From positions 1,798,001 to 1,862,000 of the forward strand of contig NZ_CP063418.1 of the NCBI RefSeq assembly GCF_013184985.2: a DNA stretch of 64,000 bases, read 5' to 3'. Shown piece by piece: positions 9,147 through 16,583 of the stretch. Every line of letters starts with the position of its first letter. Within the stretch, counting starts at the first letter, position 1. This stretch comes from Actinomyces faecalis. GTDB taxonomy: Bacteria; Actinomycetota; Actinomycetes; Actinomycetales; Actinomycetaceae. The notes under the pieces were generated by a model. It saw only the letters and a program-made list of their open reading frames with translations, ran no database searches and was not told where the DNA came from. The translations under genes and the position numbers were made by a program.

Positions 9147-9902
9147 TCAGCCGGTGGCGAAGGCCTCCAGGCCCGGCAGGTGCCAGGAGCGCCGGTGCTG
9201 CTCGCAGGCCCCCAGACGACGCAGCCCCTCCACGTGGGCGGGAGAGGCGTAGCCCTTGTTCGCGGCCCAGCCGTAACCAGGGTCCTCCAGGTACGTCATG
9301 ACCCGGTCCCGCTCGACCTTGGCCAGCACGCTGGCTGCGGCCACGACGGCACAGCGTGCGTCCGCCTTGACCTGCATGCGTACCGGCGGGGTCGTCAGGC
9401 CCAGGCGCCTCATCTGGTCGCCAAGCTCGGCTACCGCCGGGTGCCGGGGCTGGGACGCGCTCAGCCCGGAGAGCAGGTCGTCCGCCGGCTCGCTCAGCCA
9501 GTCGGCGACGCCGTCGAGGATGACGACCGCAGGCACAGGACCGCGTGAGGCGACCTCGACCAGGGCACGCAGACCAGCCAGCCGCAGCGCGCCCACGATG
9601 CCCAGCGCGTCGATCTCGGCGGGTGAGGCGTGCGCGACGGCGTGCCCCCTGGCCCAGCTGCGGCAGGGCTCGACCAGCGCCTCACGACGGGCAGGGCTCA
9701 GCTGCTTGGAGTCCGCCAGCCCCGGTGGGAGGTCCTGTGACGTGGAGGCGTCGACGACGGCCAGGCCGACGCTGACAGGCCCGGCCAGCGCCCCGCGACC
9801 GACCTCGTCCATGCCAGCCACCACCGGGTAGCGGCCAAGCAGCTCCGTCTCGAGCTCTCGGTCCGGGCGCAGGCGCGTGGAGGCCGGACGCCGTGGGCTC
9901 AC
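9147..9902 (-). CDS. rnhB: Ribonuclease HII
   Basis: Removes RNA and single ribonucleotides from RNA-DNA hybrids. The active site is visible: Asp32-Glu33 in AGMDEVGRGALAG, Asp130 in VVILDGV, and a later Asp in VKADARC followed by SVLAKVERD. The 251-aa protein has a short N-terminal extension. The GTG start at 9902 overlaps the lepB stop (GTGA), so the two are translationally coupled. Confidence 0.94.
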   Translation of the reverse strand: MSPRRPASTRLRPDRELETELLGRYPVVAGMDEVGRGALAGPVSVGLAVVDASTSQDLPPGLADSKQLSPARREALVEPCRSWARGHAVAHASPAEIDALGIVGALRLAGLRALVEVASRGPVPAVVILDGVADWLSEPADDLLSGLSASQPRHPAVAELGDQMRRLGLTTPPVRMQVKADARCAVVAAASVLAKVERDRVMTYLEDPGYGWAANKGYASPAHVEGLRRLGACEQHRRSWHLPGLEAFATG

Positions 9903-10726
9903 GCGCCGTCCCCGGGCTCGCCGGCCAGCTGGTCTGCCTCAGGCACAGTGGTGAAGACGTCCTCTCCTCCGCCCAGGGACCCCCACCGTCCGGCTGGCCA
10001 GACGATGGCCTTGGCCACGCCCACGACGTCGTCCAGGGGGACGAAGCCGTGGTGCGCGTCGTCCTGGTGGTAGCGCGAGTCGGCGGAGTTGGAGCGGTTG
10101 TCCCCCATGACCCACACACAGCCCTCCGGCACCGTCACGTCGAAGGCGATGGTCGAGGCGGAGACGCCTTCCTTGAGATAGGGCTCGTCCAGCTCGACGC
10201 CGTTGACGCTCAGGGATCCCTGCCCGTCAGCCACGACGTGGTCACCCGGCATCCCGATCACGCGCTTGATGAGGTGGTGCCCAGAGTCCTCGGGAAGCAG
10301 ACGGAGGAGCACGAGGGTGTCGCGGGCCAGACCTCGCAGGCCCGTAGGGTCGGTCACGGTCAGCCAGCTGTCAGGGTCCCGGAAGACGACGACGTCACCA
10401 CGGGAGACGCTGGTGGAGTCGTACATCGTGACCGCCACGCGGTCCCCCACCGTCAGGGTGTCCTCCATCGACCCGGAGGGGATCTCGAACCACTGCAGGA
10501 CAAAGCTCTTGAGTAGTGCCGCGGCTACCAGAGCCAGGACGAAGACGAGGAAGGTGGACCCGCGTTTTCTCTTTCGAGGAGCCTCAGGCTCCTCGTCGCT
10601 ACGCTGCGGCAGTCGCGCAGGAGGGTAGGAAGGAGGCAGCTCCTCGGGCTCCGCGACCTCCTCGTGCGGATCAGCCGCTGTGGGCTGGTCCGGCTCAGGC
10701 AGCGCCTCGTGCGGGCTGAGAGTCAT
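9899..10726 (-). CDS. lepB: Signal peptidase I
   Basis: Membrane-bound serine/lysine-dyad protease that removes Sec and Tat signal peptides. A long acidic, Pro-rich cytoplasmic head (1-50) is followed by RKRKR and a single membrane segment (58-80). The catalytic Ser86 is in IPSGSMEDTL, Lys154 in HLIKRVIGMPGD, and box E reads WVMGDNRSNSADSRYH. ATG 10726 has GAGAGGA 5 nt upstream. The gene is between rplS and rnhB, the common actinobacterial arrangement. Confidence 0.95.
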   Translation of the reverse strand: MTLSPHEALPEPDQPTAADPHEEVAEPEELPPSYPPARLPQRSDEEPEAPRKRKRGSTFLVFVLALVAAALLKSFVLQWFEIPSGSMEDTLTVGDRVAVTMYDSTSVSRGDVVVFRDPDSWLTVTDPTGLRGLARDTLVLLRLLPEDSGHHLIKRVIGMPGDHVVADGQGSLSVNGVELDEPYLKEGVSASTIAFDVTVPEGCVWVMGDNRSNSADSRYHQDDAHHGFVPLDDVVGVAKAIVWPAGRWGSLGGGEDVFTTVPEADQLAGEPGDGA

Positions 10727-10793
10727 GTGGTCCTCTCGACGGCGCCACGGCGCCGCGGTCGTCGTCCTCGGCTGCGGAAAGAAGTGTGGGTAA

Positions 10794-10831
10794 GGCGTTG
10801 CCCGGAGCCCGGACGGGCTCCGGGCAACGCC
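10794..10831 (-). terminator. Terminator hairpin after rplS
   Basis: Perfect 17-nt arms (10794-10810 and 10815-10831) with the loop ggac, 26 nt past the rplS stop and upstream of lepB. It separates ribosomal-protein transcription from the lepB run. Confidence 0.8.
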
Positions 10832-10856
10832 GATGAGCGCGGGGAGAGCCAGGCTC

Positions 10857-11207
10857 TCAGTCCTCGCGACGCTCCTTGATCTTGGCGGCCTTGCCGTGCA
10901 GGTTGCGCAGGTAGTACAGCTTGGCGCGGCGGACGTCACCACGGGTGACGACCTCGATCTTGTCGATGCTAGGGGTGTGCAGCGGGAAGGTACGCTCCAC
11001 GCCCACGCCGAAGGAGACCTTGCGGATGGTGAAGGTCTCGCCCACGCCAGAGCCCTGGCGACCGATGACGATGCCCTGGAAGACCTGGATACGGCTCCGG
11101 CTACCCTCGACGACCTTGACGTGCACCTTGAGGGTGTCACCGGCGCGGAAGGCGGGAACGTCGTCGCGCAGCGACGCGGCGTTGATCTCGTCGATCAGGT
11201 TGGTCAT
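10857..11207 (-). CDS. rplS: 50S ribosomal protein L19
   Basis: Large-subunit protein at the 30S-50S interface. The sequence contains the L19 blocks [30 protein letters not shown] and [17 protein letters not shown] 11207 ([13 protein letters not shown]) is favoured over an ATG two codons earlier (11213) because GGAG lies 7 nt from it. At 116 aa it has the normal length. A 221-nt spacer separates it from trmD upstream. No hairpin or clear promoter was recognised in that spacer. Confidence 0.96.
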   Translation of the reverse strand: MTNLIDEINAASLRDDVPAFRAGDTLKVHVKVVEGSRSRIQVFQGIVIGRQGSGVGETFTIRKVSFGVGVERTFPLHTPSIDKIEVVTRGDVRRAKLYYLRNLHGKAAKIKERRED

Positions 11208-11428
11208 GCTCATTCTCCACGCTCGTGCCACTGGTCATGGGCGCTTGGTTCATGGTGCCGCGCGGACGCTCGGCTCACACCGAGGCCCGGGCTGCACCGG
11301 TACGTGCGCTCCCAGCTCCCCTCACGGCGGCCTCCCCAGTGGCAGAGCCTCGCCAGGGCCTGGAAGCGCGACCAGTCTGTCACACCTCGTGGCCAGGCGG
11401 CGAGGCGGTCCTGCGTGACCTTGGTGAC

Positions 11429-12868
11429 CTACCCGGCCAGGGAGCGCGCCATGACCACGTCCCGGCAGCGGTGTCCGCCGACGTCGTAGGAACGCGTCCC
11501 GACCTTGGCGAAGCCTGCGCGCTTGTAGGACCTCTGGGCGCGCCTGTTTCCCTCGTGGGTGCCCAGCCACAAGAGCTCCACCCCCATGGTCCGGGCGTCA
11601 CAGGCTGCCTCCTCCAGCAGCAGGGACGCCAGCCCGGAGCCACGCAGCCGGTTGTCGACGTAGACCTTGGACAGCTCGGCGACCAGGTCCTGGGACCCGC
11701 CCTCCTCGGGCAGGGCGACACAGGACGGTCGAGCGTCCAGGCCCGGAGGCAGGGCGCCGTCGTCGTCCGCGCTCTCGGCGATGACGACGCTGTAGCCCAC
11801 CAGCTCCTCCCCGCGCACCGAGCCGTGCGGAAGATCGTCCTCCAGGTACGCGACGTTGACGACGACACGAGGATCAGCCACCCAGGTCGACAGGCGCTGC
11901 GGGCTCAGCGCCGTCGCGACGTGCTCGGCCACCTGGTCGGCGGAGAGGAAGGCCGGGCAGGCGTCAGGGAAGGTGCGCGCCGCCAGGGCGGCGAGCGCCG
12001 GTACGTCCTGCGCGAGCGCGGGACGCAGCACCACGCGCACCGGGTGCTCGGCCTCTGGCGGGACGACCCACCCGCACCGGGCCAGGGCGGCGTGGTCCGC
12101 GCTGTCGAGAGCGGAGGGGTCCAGGCGCTCGATCATGTCCGGGCGCCGCTGAGCGGTCCTGGCGATGGCCTGGTCCCGCCGCTGGCGCGCGATCAGGGCG
12201 TGGTTTCCTCCCAGCAGCTCCGGCCAGCTCTCGGCCAGGTCCAGGCCGCGCCAGGACACCGGCCGGGTGTAGACCGCGTACTCCAGCAGGCCGGCGCTGG
12301 AGTGGGACTCCTCGACAACCGAGTCAGGATTGCCCAGCACCCCGGGACGCAGACGGGTGACGGCCTCGATCATGACCAGGGAGGCGACCTCCCCGCCGTT
12401 GAGGACGTAGTCGCCTATGGACAGCTCTCGGACATCGAGGCCGGTCGAGCGATAGTGCTGGGCGACGCGGGCGTCGATCCCCTCGTAGCGTCCGCAGGCG
12501 AAGACGATCTGGTCGGCACCAGCCAGGTCCTCGGCTACCCGCTGGGTGAAGACCTCGCCGGAGGGTGTCGGGATGACGAGAACCTGGCGGGTCGGCCGCT
12601 CGGCCGGGGTCTGGCCGTCCTCGGGGCCGCCAAGCACCTCGTCCAGCGCCCTGCCCCACACGTCGGGCTTCATCACCATGCCTGCGCCGCCGCCCAGCGG
12701 AGTGTCGTCAACGGTGCGGTGGCGATCACGGGTCCAGGAGCGCAGGTCGTGCACCTTGAGGTCGAGCAGCCCCGTCTCCGCCGCCTTGCCGATCAGGGAC
12801 AGGTCCAGCACGCGCAGGTAGTCGGGGAAGATCGTCAGCACGTCCAGGCGCAGGGTCTCAGCGCTCAC
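11429..12868 (-). CDS. trmD: TrmD tRNA (guanine37-N1)-methyltransferase fused to GNAT acetyltransferase
   Basis: Residues 1-265 are a complete TrmD, which methylates G37 in tRNAs to prevent frameshifting. It has LDVLTIFPDYL, the knot-forming ACGRYEGIDARV, SIGDYVLNGGE, and EESHSSAGLLEYAVYTRP. Residues about 275-479 are a GNAT acetyltransferase domain: acetyl-CoA motif A reads VYVDNRLRGSGLASLLLEEA and the typical C-terminal GNAT segment LWLGTHEGNRRAQRSYKRAGF follows. The frame is continuous, with no start signal at the junction. The acceptor of the acetyl group is unknown. The trmD start overlaps the rimM stop by 4 nt. The usual TrmD length is 230-270 aa. Confidence 0.93.
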   Translation of the reverse strand: MSAETLRLDVLTIFPDYLRVLDLSLIGKAAETGLLDLKVHDLRSWTRDRHRTVDDTPLGGGAGMVMKPDVWGRALDEVLGGPEDGQTPAERPTRQVLVIPTPSGEVFTQRVAEDLAGADQIVFACGRYEGIDARVAQHYRSTGLDVRELSIGDYVLNGGEVASLVMIEAVTRLRPGVLGNPDSVVEESHSSAGLLEYAVYTRPVSWRGLDLAESWPELLGGNHALIARQRRDQAIARTAQRRPDMIERLDPSALDSADHAALARCGWVVPPEAEHPVRVVLRPALAQDVPALAALAARTFPDACPAFLSADQVAEHVATALSPQRLSTWVADPRVVVNVAYLEDDLPHGSVRGEELVGYSVVIAESADDDGALPPGLDARPSCVALPEEGGSQDLVAELSKVYVDNRLRGSGLASLLLEEAACDARTMGVELLWLGTHEGNRRAQRSYKRAGFAKVGTRSYDVGGHRCRDVVMARSLAG

Positions 12869-13458
12869 TCGGCGTCCTCCCTCTGGGCGCCACGGCTGCC
12901 AGTCTCCTCAGTCTGCTCGGCCTGCCCGAGCCCGGGGAACAGGCCACCAGGCGGGTCGATCGTCACGGTCCCGGCACCGAGGTCGATCTCAGGCACGAGC
13001 TCCTCGACGAAGGGGACGGCCACACGCGCACCCTCCGGGGTACGCACGACGAGCCGGTCCTGGGCGACACCGGGCTCAAGGTCGATGACCTCACCGAGAA
13101 CCATCTGGTCTCCGTCCTCGGCACCGTCCGGCACCTTCAGCGCCTGAAGGCCGACGAGCTCGTAGGCGTACCAGGACTCCTCGTCCTCGTCGCCCTCGTC
13201 CTCGTCGGTGTCCACCAGCAGGCGTACCCCGCGCAGCGCCTCGGCCGAGGTACGGTCCCGAACCTGCTCGAAGGCCGCGAACCAGCGCTGGCCGTCAAAG
13301 CGCAGACGGGAGACGGTCAGCGGCCCCACCTCTGACGGCTCGGTGGGCAGCGCCGTCCCCGGGGTGAGCCTGCCCTCCGGGTCGTCGGTTCGGATCTCAA
13401 GGCGGACCTCACCCTTGAGGGCGTGGGCGGGCCCGATGATGGCGACTGTCAGGAGCAC
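12865..13458 (-). CDS. rimM: 16S rRNA processing protein RimM
   Basis: Assembly factor for the 30S head that binds S19. The N-terminal RimM domain reads VAIIGPAHALKGEVRLEIRTDDPEGR. The C-terminal PRC-barrel contains WYAYELVGLQ, LGEVIDLEPG and VPFVEELVPEID. It carries an acidic insertion (DTDEDEGDEDEES) at the domain junction. The start is GTG 13458; a TTG two codons earlier (13464) is also possible. No good Shine-Dalgarno is seen, and a strong hairpin lies only 15 nt upstream. Confidence 0.93.
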   Translation of the reverse strand: MLLTVAIIGPAHALKGEVRLEIRTDDPEGRLTPGTALPTEPSEVGPLTVSRLRFDGQRWFAAFEQVRDRTSAEALRGVRLLVDTDEDEGDEDEESWYAYELVGLQALKVPDGAEDGDQMVLGEVIDLEPGVAQDRLVVRTPEGARVAVPFVEELVPEIDLGAGTVTIDPPGGLFPGLGQAEQTEETGSRGAQREDAE

Positions 13459-13473
13459 GCGCTCAAGATACAG

Positions 13474-13506
13474 CGTCGCCCGGCCCCTGTGCGGGGCCGG
13501 GCGACG
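13474..13506 (-). terminator. Hairpin between khpA and rimM
   Basis: Perfect 14-nt arms (13474-13487, 13493-13506) with a 5-nt loop. It lies 59 nt after the khpA stop and 15 nt before the rimM start. It could terminate or attenuate the rpsP-khpA transcript before rimM-trmD. Confidence 0.65.
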
Positions 13507-13565
13507 TGGGTGAGAGTCACCTGGCTGTGATCAGCCGGCTCGGTCGCGAGTCGTGCTCCGGGCTC

Positions 13566-13802
13566 TCAGCGCCGGTCGGTGTCGACGACGTCGACGCGGA
13601 CGGGCGAGTCTGCCAACGCACCGACGACCGTGCGCAGCGCACGGGCGGTGCGGCCGGAGCGGCCGATGACGCGTCCGAGGTCCTCGGGGTTGACGCGCAC
13701 CTCCAGCAGGTCGCCGCGTCGCAGCGAGCGGGAGGTGACGGTGACGTCGTCAGGGTTGTCGACGATGCCACGCACGAGGTGCTCGAGCGCGTCGGCCAGC
13801 AT
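13566..13802 (-). CDS. khpA: KH-domain RNA-binding protein KhpA
   Basis: Single type-II KH domain protein of 78 aa that binds RNA, in other bacteria as a KhpA-KhpB complex. The GxxG loop is in RVIGRSGRTARALRTVV. It starts 1 nt after the rpsP stop codon and so is probably coupled to it. The rpsP-khpA-rimM-trmD order is conserved in actinobacteria and firmicutes. Confidence 0.92.
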   Translation of the reverse strand: MLADALEHLVRGIVDNPDDVTVTSRSLRRGDLLEVRVNPEDLGRVIGRSGRTARALRTVVGALADSPVRVDVVDTDRR

Positions 13803-13803
13803 A

Positions 13804-14283
13804 TCAGGCCTCCTCGGCCGGAGCCTCAGCGGACTCCTCGGAGGGCTCCTCAGCCTTGGCCTCGGCGGCGGCCGCCTCAGCAGCCTCCTTCTCAGCCTTG
13901 GCCTTGGCCTCGGCAGCCGCGGCCTTGCGCTTCTCAGCGTCGGCGGCAGCAGCCTTGACAGCCTCCTCCTTCGCCGCGGCGGCGGCGTCGGCGTCCTTGA
14001 CCTTGAGCTTGCCCTCAGGGAGGGGCAGGCCCTTGAAGGCCTGGTAGTCGCCGGTGATCTTCAGCAGGTTGAAGACGGTGTCGGAGGGCTGGGCGCCCAC
14101 GCCGAGCCAGTACTTCACGCGCTCCGAGTCGATGCGGATGAGCGAGGGCTCCTGCATCGGGTCGTAGACGCCGATCTCCTCGATGACACGGCCGTCCCGC
14201 TTCTTACGGCCGTCCAGGACGACGACGCGGTAGAAGGGCTGGAACTTCTTGCCCATGCGCTTGAGGCGAATCTTGACTGCCAC
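13804..14283 (-). CDS. rpsP: 30S ribosomal protein S16 with long Ala/Glu/Lys tail
   Basis: The first 80-85 residues are canonical S16: [21 protein letters not shown], then GVYDPMQEP and [14 protein letters not shown], written here in separate pieces. The rest (about 95-159) is a low-complexity, helix-prone tail of Ala, Lys and Glu ending in [15 protein letters not shown]. Such tails occur on actinobacterial S16 but this one is long. GTG 14283 is the start because AGGAGTT lies 9 nt upstream and S16 begins M-A-V-K-I-R. The 282 nt upstream to the gntR start hold promoters of both divergent genes. Confidence 0.95.
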   Translation of the reverse strand: MAVKIRLKRMGKKFQPFYRVVVLDGRKKRDGRVIEEIGVYDPMQEPSLIRIDSERVKYWLGVGAQPSDTVFNLLKITGDYQAFKGLPLPEGKLKVKDADAAAAAKEEAVKAAAADAEKRKAAAAEAKAKAEKEAAEAAAAEAKAEEPSEESAEAPAEEA

Positions 14284-14501
14284 TTGGTTGAACTCCTGGT
14301 TCTGGTTGGTTGGCGCGCGCTGGTCCCCGGTGGGGTCAAGCAACGGTTTCCGGCGGGTGCCGAGACTGGGGCGAGGAGAGGGAGAGGGGCCGCTCCACGT
14401 CCGAGTACAGCCGGTCATTCTGCCAGAGCGGATAGCCAGGGGGCCAGCCCGAGCGGGCGCCGCCATCGTCCTGTTCGTGCGAGATCGCCCACAGCATCCT
14501 C

Positions 14502-14545
14502 TTGACATCCCCCCACCTCTCCTGGTTCATTAGTTAGGTAACTAA
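14502..14545 (+). promoter_or_regulatory. Promoter and probable autorepressor operator of the gntR-ABC operon
   Basis: TTGACA (14502-14507) is a perfect -35, with a -10 candidate GTTCAT or TTCATT about 17-18 nt downstream (14525-14531). A 16-nt palindrome ttagtta-gg-taactaa (14530-14545) begins at the -10 and ends 20 nt before the GTG start, an ideal site for the GntR product to block RNA polymerase. Confidence 0.65.
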
Positions 14546-14565
14546 CCAACGAGGAGGTGACCGTC

Positions 14566-14988
14566 GTGCCCCGTTCCTTCGACGACGCCACCCCGATCTA
14601 CCTCCAGATCGCTGAGGAGATCCGCCTCCAGATCCTCTCCGCCTCACTGGCGGACGGTGCCCGCCTGACCTCCACCACCGAGTACGCCACCCGCTACCGC
14701 ATCAACCCCGCCACTGCGAACAAGGCTGTCGCACTACTTGTGGACGAGGGCCTTGTGGTCAAGCACCGCGGCATCGGCATGTTCGTCGCCGACGGCGCAC
14801 GTGCGGCGCTACAGGCCACTCGCCGCCGTTCCTACACGGCCGAGGTCCTCGGGCCCGCACTCGCCACCGGCCAGGTTCTCGGCCTGACTGACGCCGAGAT
14901 CCTTCAGGCTGCCCGCGACTACCTCGCCAGCGCTCGGCCCACCCGCCTGCCCCAGTCCACCACTGCCGGTTCCCAGGAGGAGATATGA
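14566..14988 (+). CDS. GntR-family regulator, YtrA type
   Basis: Transcriptional repressor that probably controls its own operon and the exporter behind it. The winged HTH (about 8-70) contains PIYLQIAEEIRLQIL and INPATANKAVALLVDEGLV. Only a short helical C-terminal segment follows and no large effector domain, which defines the YtrA subfamily. GTG 14566 is preferred: the Shine-Dalgarno GAGGAGG (14551-14557) is 8 nt away, while the earlier GTG at 14557 is itself part of that Shine-Dalgarno. The stop overlaps the ATPase start by ATGA. YtrA-type regulators commonly respond to cell-envelope stress or antibiotics. Confidence 0.88.
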   Translation: MPRSFDDATPIYLQIAEEIRLQILSASLADGARLTSTTEYATRYRINPATANKAVALLVDEGLVVKHRGIGMFVADGARAALQATRRRSYTAEVLGPALATGQVLGLTDAEILQAARDYLASARPTRLPQSTTAGSQEEI

Positions 14989-15812
14989 CCACCATCGACG
15001 CCGAGGACCTCTTGAGCTCTCGCCGGGTCCTGGAGCAGATGGGATGCGGTCCCGAGCTGCGCCTGGAGGGCGTGGGCCACGCCTACGGCTGGCTCGCCCG
15101 GCACCTGCCCCACCAGGAATGGCCCCTGCGGGAGCTGAGCGTGACCTTCCGCCCCGGCGTCATCACCGGGCTCCTGGGGCGCAACGGCACGGGCAAGTCC
15201 ACGCTGTTGTCCGTGGCATCCGGCCTGCGTCGGCCTGTGACCGGACAGGTCACCCTCAACGGCCACCCCGTGTGGGACCATGCCGCACCACGAGCCGCGA
15301 TCACGCTACTGGGGACCCGGCGCTCGCTGATGGAGAGCCACAGCCTCACCGCTTCCTTCCGCATCTGGGAGCTCACTCGCCCCCTGTGGCAGACCCGCGA
15401 GGCCGAGCGGTACCTGCACCTGCTTGGGGTCGATCCTGACTCCATCCCTGCCCGGTTGTCCCAGGGGCAGCGCTCGGCCGTGGACGCTGCCTTCGCCCTG
15501 GCCTCCCACTCCCCCGTCCTGCTTTTAGACGAGGTGCACCTGGGTATGGACGCCGTCATACGACGCCGTTTCTGGGACACGCTGCTGGAGCAGTACACCT
15601 ACGAGCACCCCACCATCATCATCGCCTCCCACGAGGTCAGCGAGATCGAGAACCTGCTGGAGGACGTCGTCATTCTGGGCCGAGCCCAGGGTGGCAACCG
15701 GGTGGTCGCGTGCGGCGGAGCAGACGAGCTGCGTCAAGAGGTGACACCGCCAGGCATGCCACTGGCCAACCTCACCGACGTCCTGGAGCACGTGTCAAGG
15801 AGGACACCATGA
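14985..15812 (+). CDS. ABC transporter ATP-binding protein
   Basis: Nucleotide-binding subunit of an exporter regulated by the GntR protein. Walker A GRNGTGKST is at residues 65-73, the signature is a variant (LSQGQRSAV), and Walker B reads VLLLDEVHLGMD, followed by the H-loop IIASHEV. The 275-aa protein starts with about 25 extra residues before the first strand. It overlaps both neighbours by 4 nt (ATGA), so the three genes form one operon. Confidence 0.9.
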   Translation: MTTIDAEDLLSSRRVLEQMGCGPELRLEGVGHAYGWLARHLPHQEWPLRELSVTFRPGVITGLLGRNGTGKSTLLSVASGLRRPVTGQVTLNGHPVWDHAAPRAAITLLGTRRSLMESHSLTASFRIWELTRPLWQTREAERYLHLLGVDPDSIPARLSQGQRSAVDAAFALASHSPVLLLDEVHLGMDAVIRRRFWDTLLEQYTYEHPTIIIASHEVSEIENLLEDVVILGRAQGGNRVVACGGADELRQEVTPPGMPLANLTDVLEHVSRRTP

Positions 15813-16573
15813 CGCTGATCCCCCGCATCCTGCCTGCACGCACACCGCGGGAGCAGACCTGGCCCCGGCCACTGGCCACCTGGAGCCAGGTCACCCGTGA
15901 GCTGTGCGGTCGGGAGCTCATCACGGCCGGCGTTGTCGAGCTTGTCCTGGTCCTCATCAGCCTGGGCCTGGCCGCTGCCCGGCACACCCCGATGGCGCAG
16001 ACCCTGGTCGGCCTCTCGCACTGGCTGATGCTTCTCGGCTGCCTCCTGACCGGCAGGGCTGCCGGATTCTTGCGCACGGCCCTGGGCACGGGCCTGCCCC
16101 GCCGGACAGCGCTGGGCGCGGGCGCGGGCATCATCGTGTGCTACACGGTGGTGCAGCTGCCCTGGATCCTGCTGACCACGGTGACGGCACTGACCAGCCC
16201 AGGCACAGCTGACGCTGGCCCCCTGACACCGTGGTCCGTGCTTGGATGGGTCCTGGCCTGTGTGGGAGCCAATGCCTTTGTGCTGACCTTCATGATGCTC
16301 CACGGCGGAGTGCGCCATGCCTCCTGGTCCTGGGCCTTGCTGGGGCTGGTCATCCTCGTGGTCGCTGGCTCCATGCTCACCGGGCCCACTGAGCTTACCG
16401 TCGTTGGCCCGGGAGCCTCGACACGGGCTCTACTCGGCTTCCACACCTTCCTGCCCAGTCTCGCCCTCGTATTCGCCCCCTGGTCCGCCGGCCTGGTCAG
16501 CTGGGGCTGGTCCCTCCTGCTCGGCCCGTTACTGGCCTGGCGAGCCGTGCTGCGCTGGGAGCCACGCGGTTAG
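15809..16573 (+). CDS. Six-span membrane protein, partner of the preceding ATPase
   Basis: Likely permease subunit of the GntR-controlled exporter. The 254 aa contain about six hydrophobic segments (around 38-57, 67-85, 100-125, 145-168, 175-195 and 215-245). No family was recognised by sequence. ATG 15809 overlaps the ATPase stop. It ends 10 nt before the convergent symporter gene. The role is inferred from position and topology only. Confidence 0.7.
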   Translation: MTLIPRILPARTPREQTWPRPLATWSQVTRELCGRELITAGVVELVLVLISLGLAAARHTPMAQTLVGLSHWLMLLGCLLTGRAAGFLRTALGTGLPRRTALGAGAGIIVCYTVVQLPWILLTTVTALTSPGTADAGPLTPWSVLGWVLACVGANAFVLTFMMLHGGVRHASWSWALLGLVILVVAGSMLTGPTELTVVGPGASTRALLGFHTFLPSLALVFAPWSAGLVSWGWSLLLGPLLAWRAVLRWEPRG

Positions 16574-16583
16574 CTGCACCGCC

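Noticed and set aside
10727..11140. Longer lepB start at 11140 reading through rplS
   Set aside because: The frame is open but lies antisense-shifted over rplS. A good Shine-Dalgarno and the natural N-terminus are at 10726.
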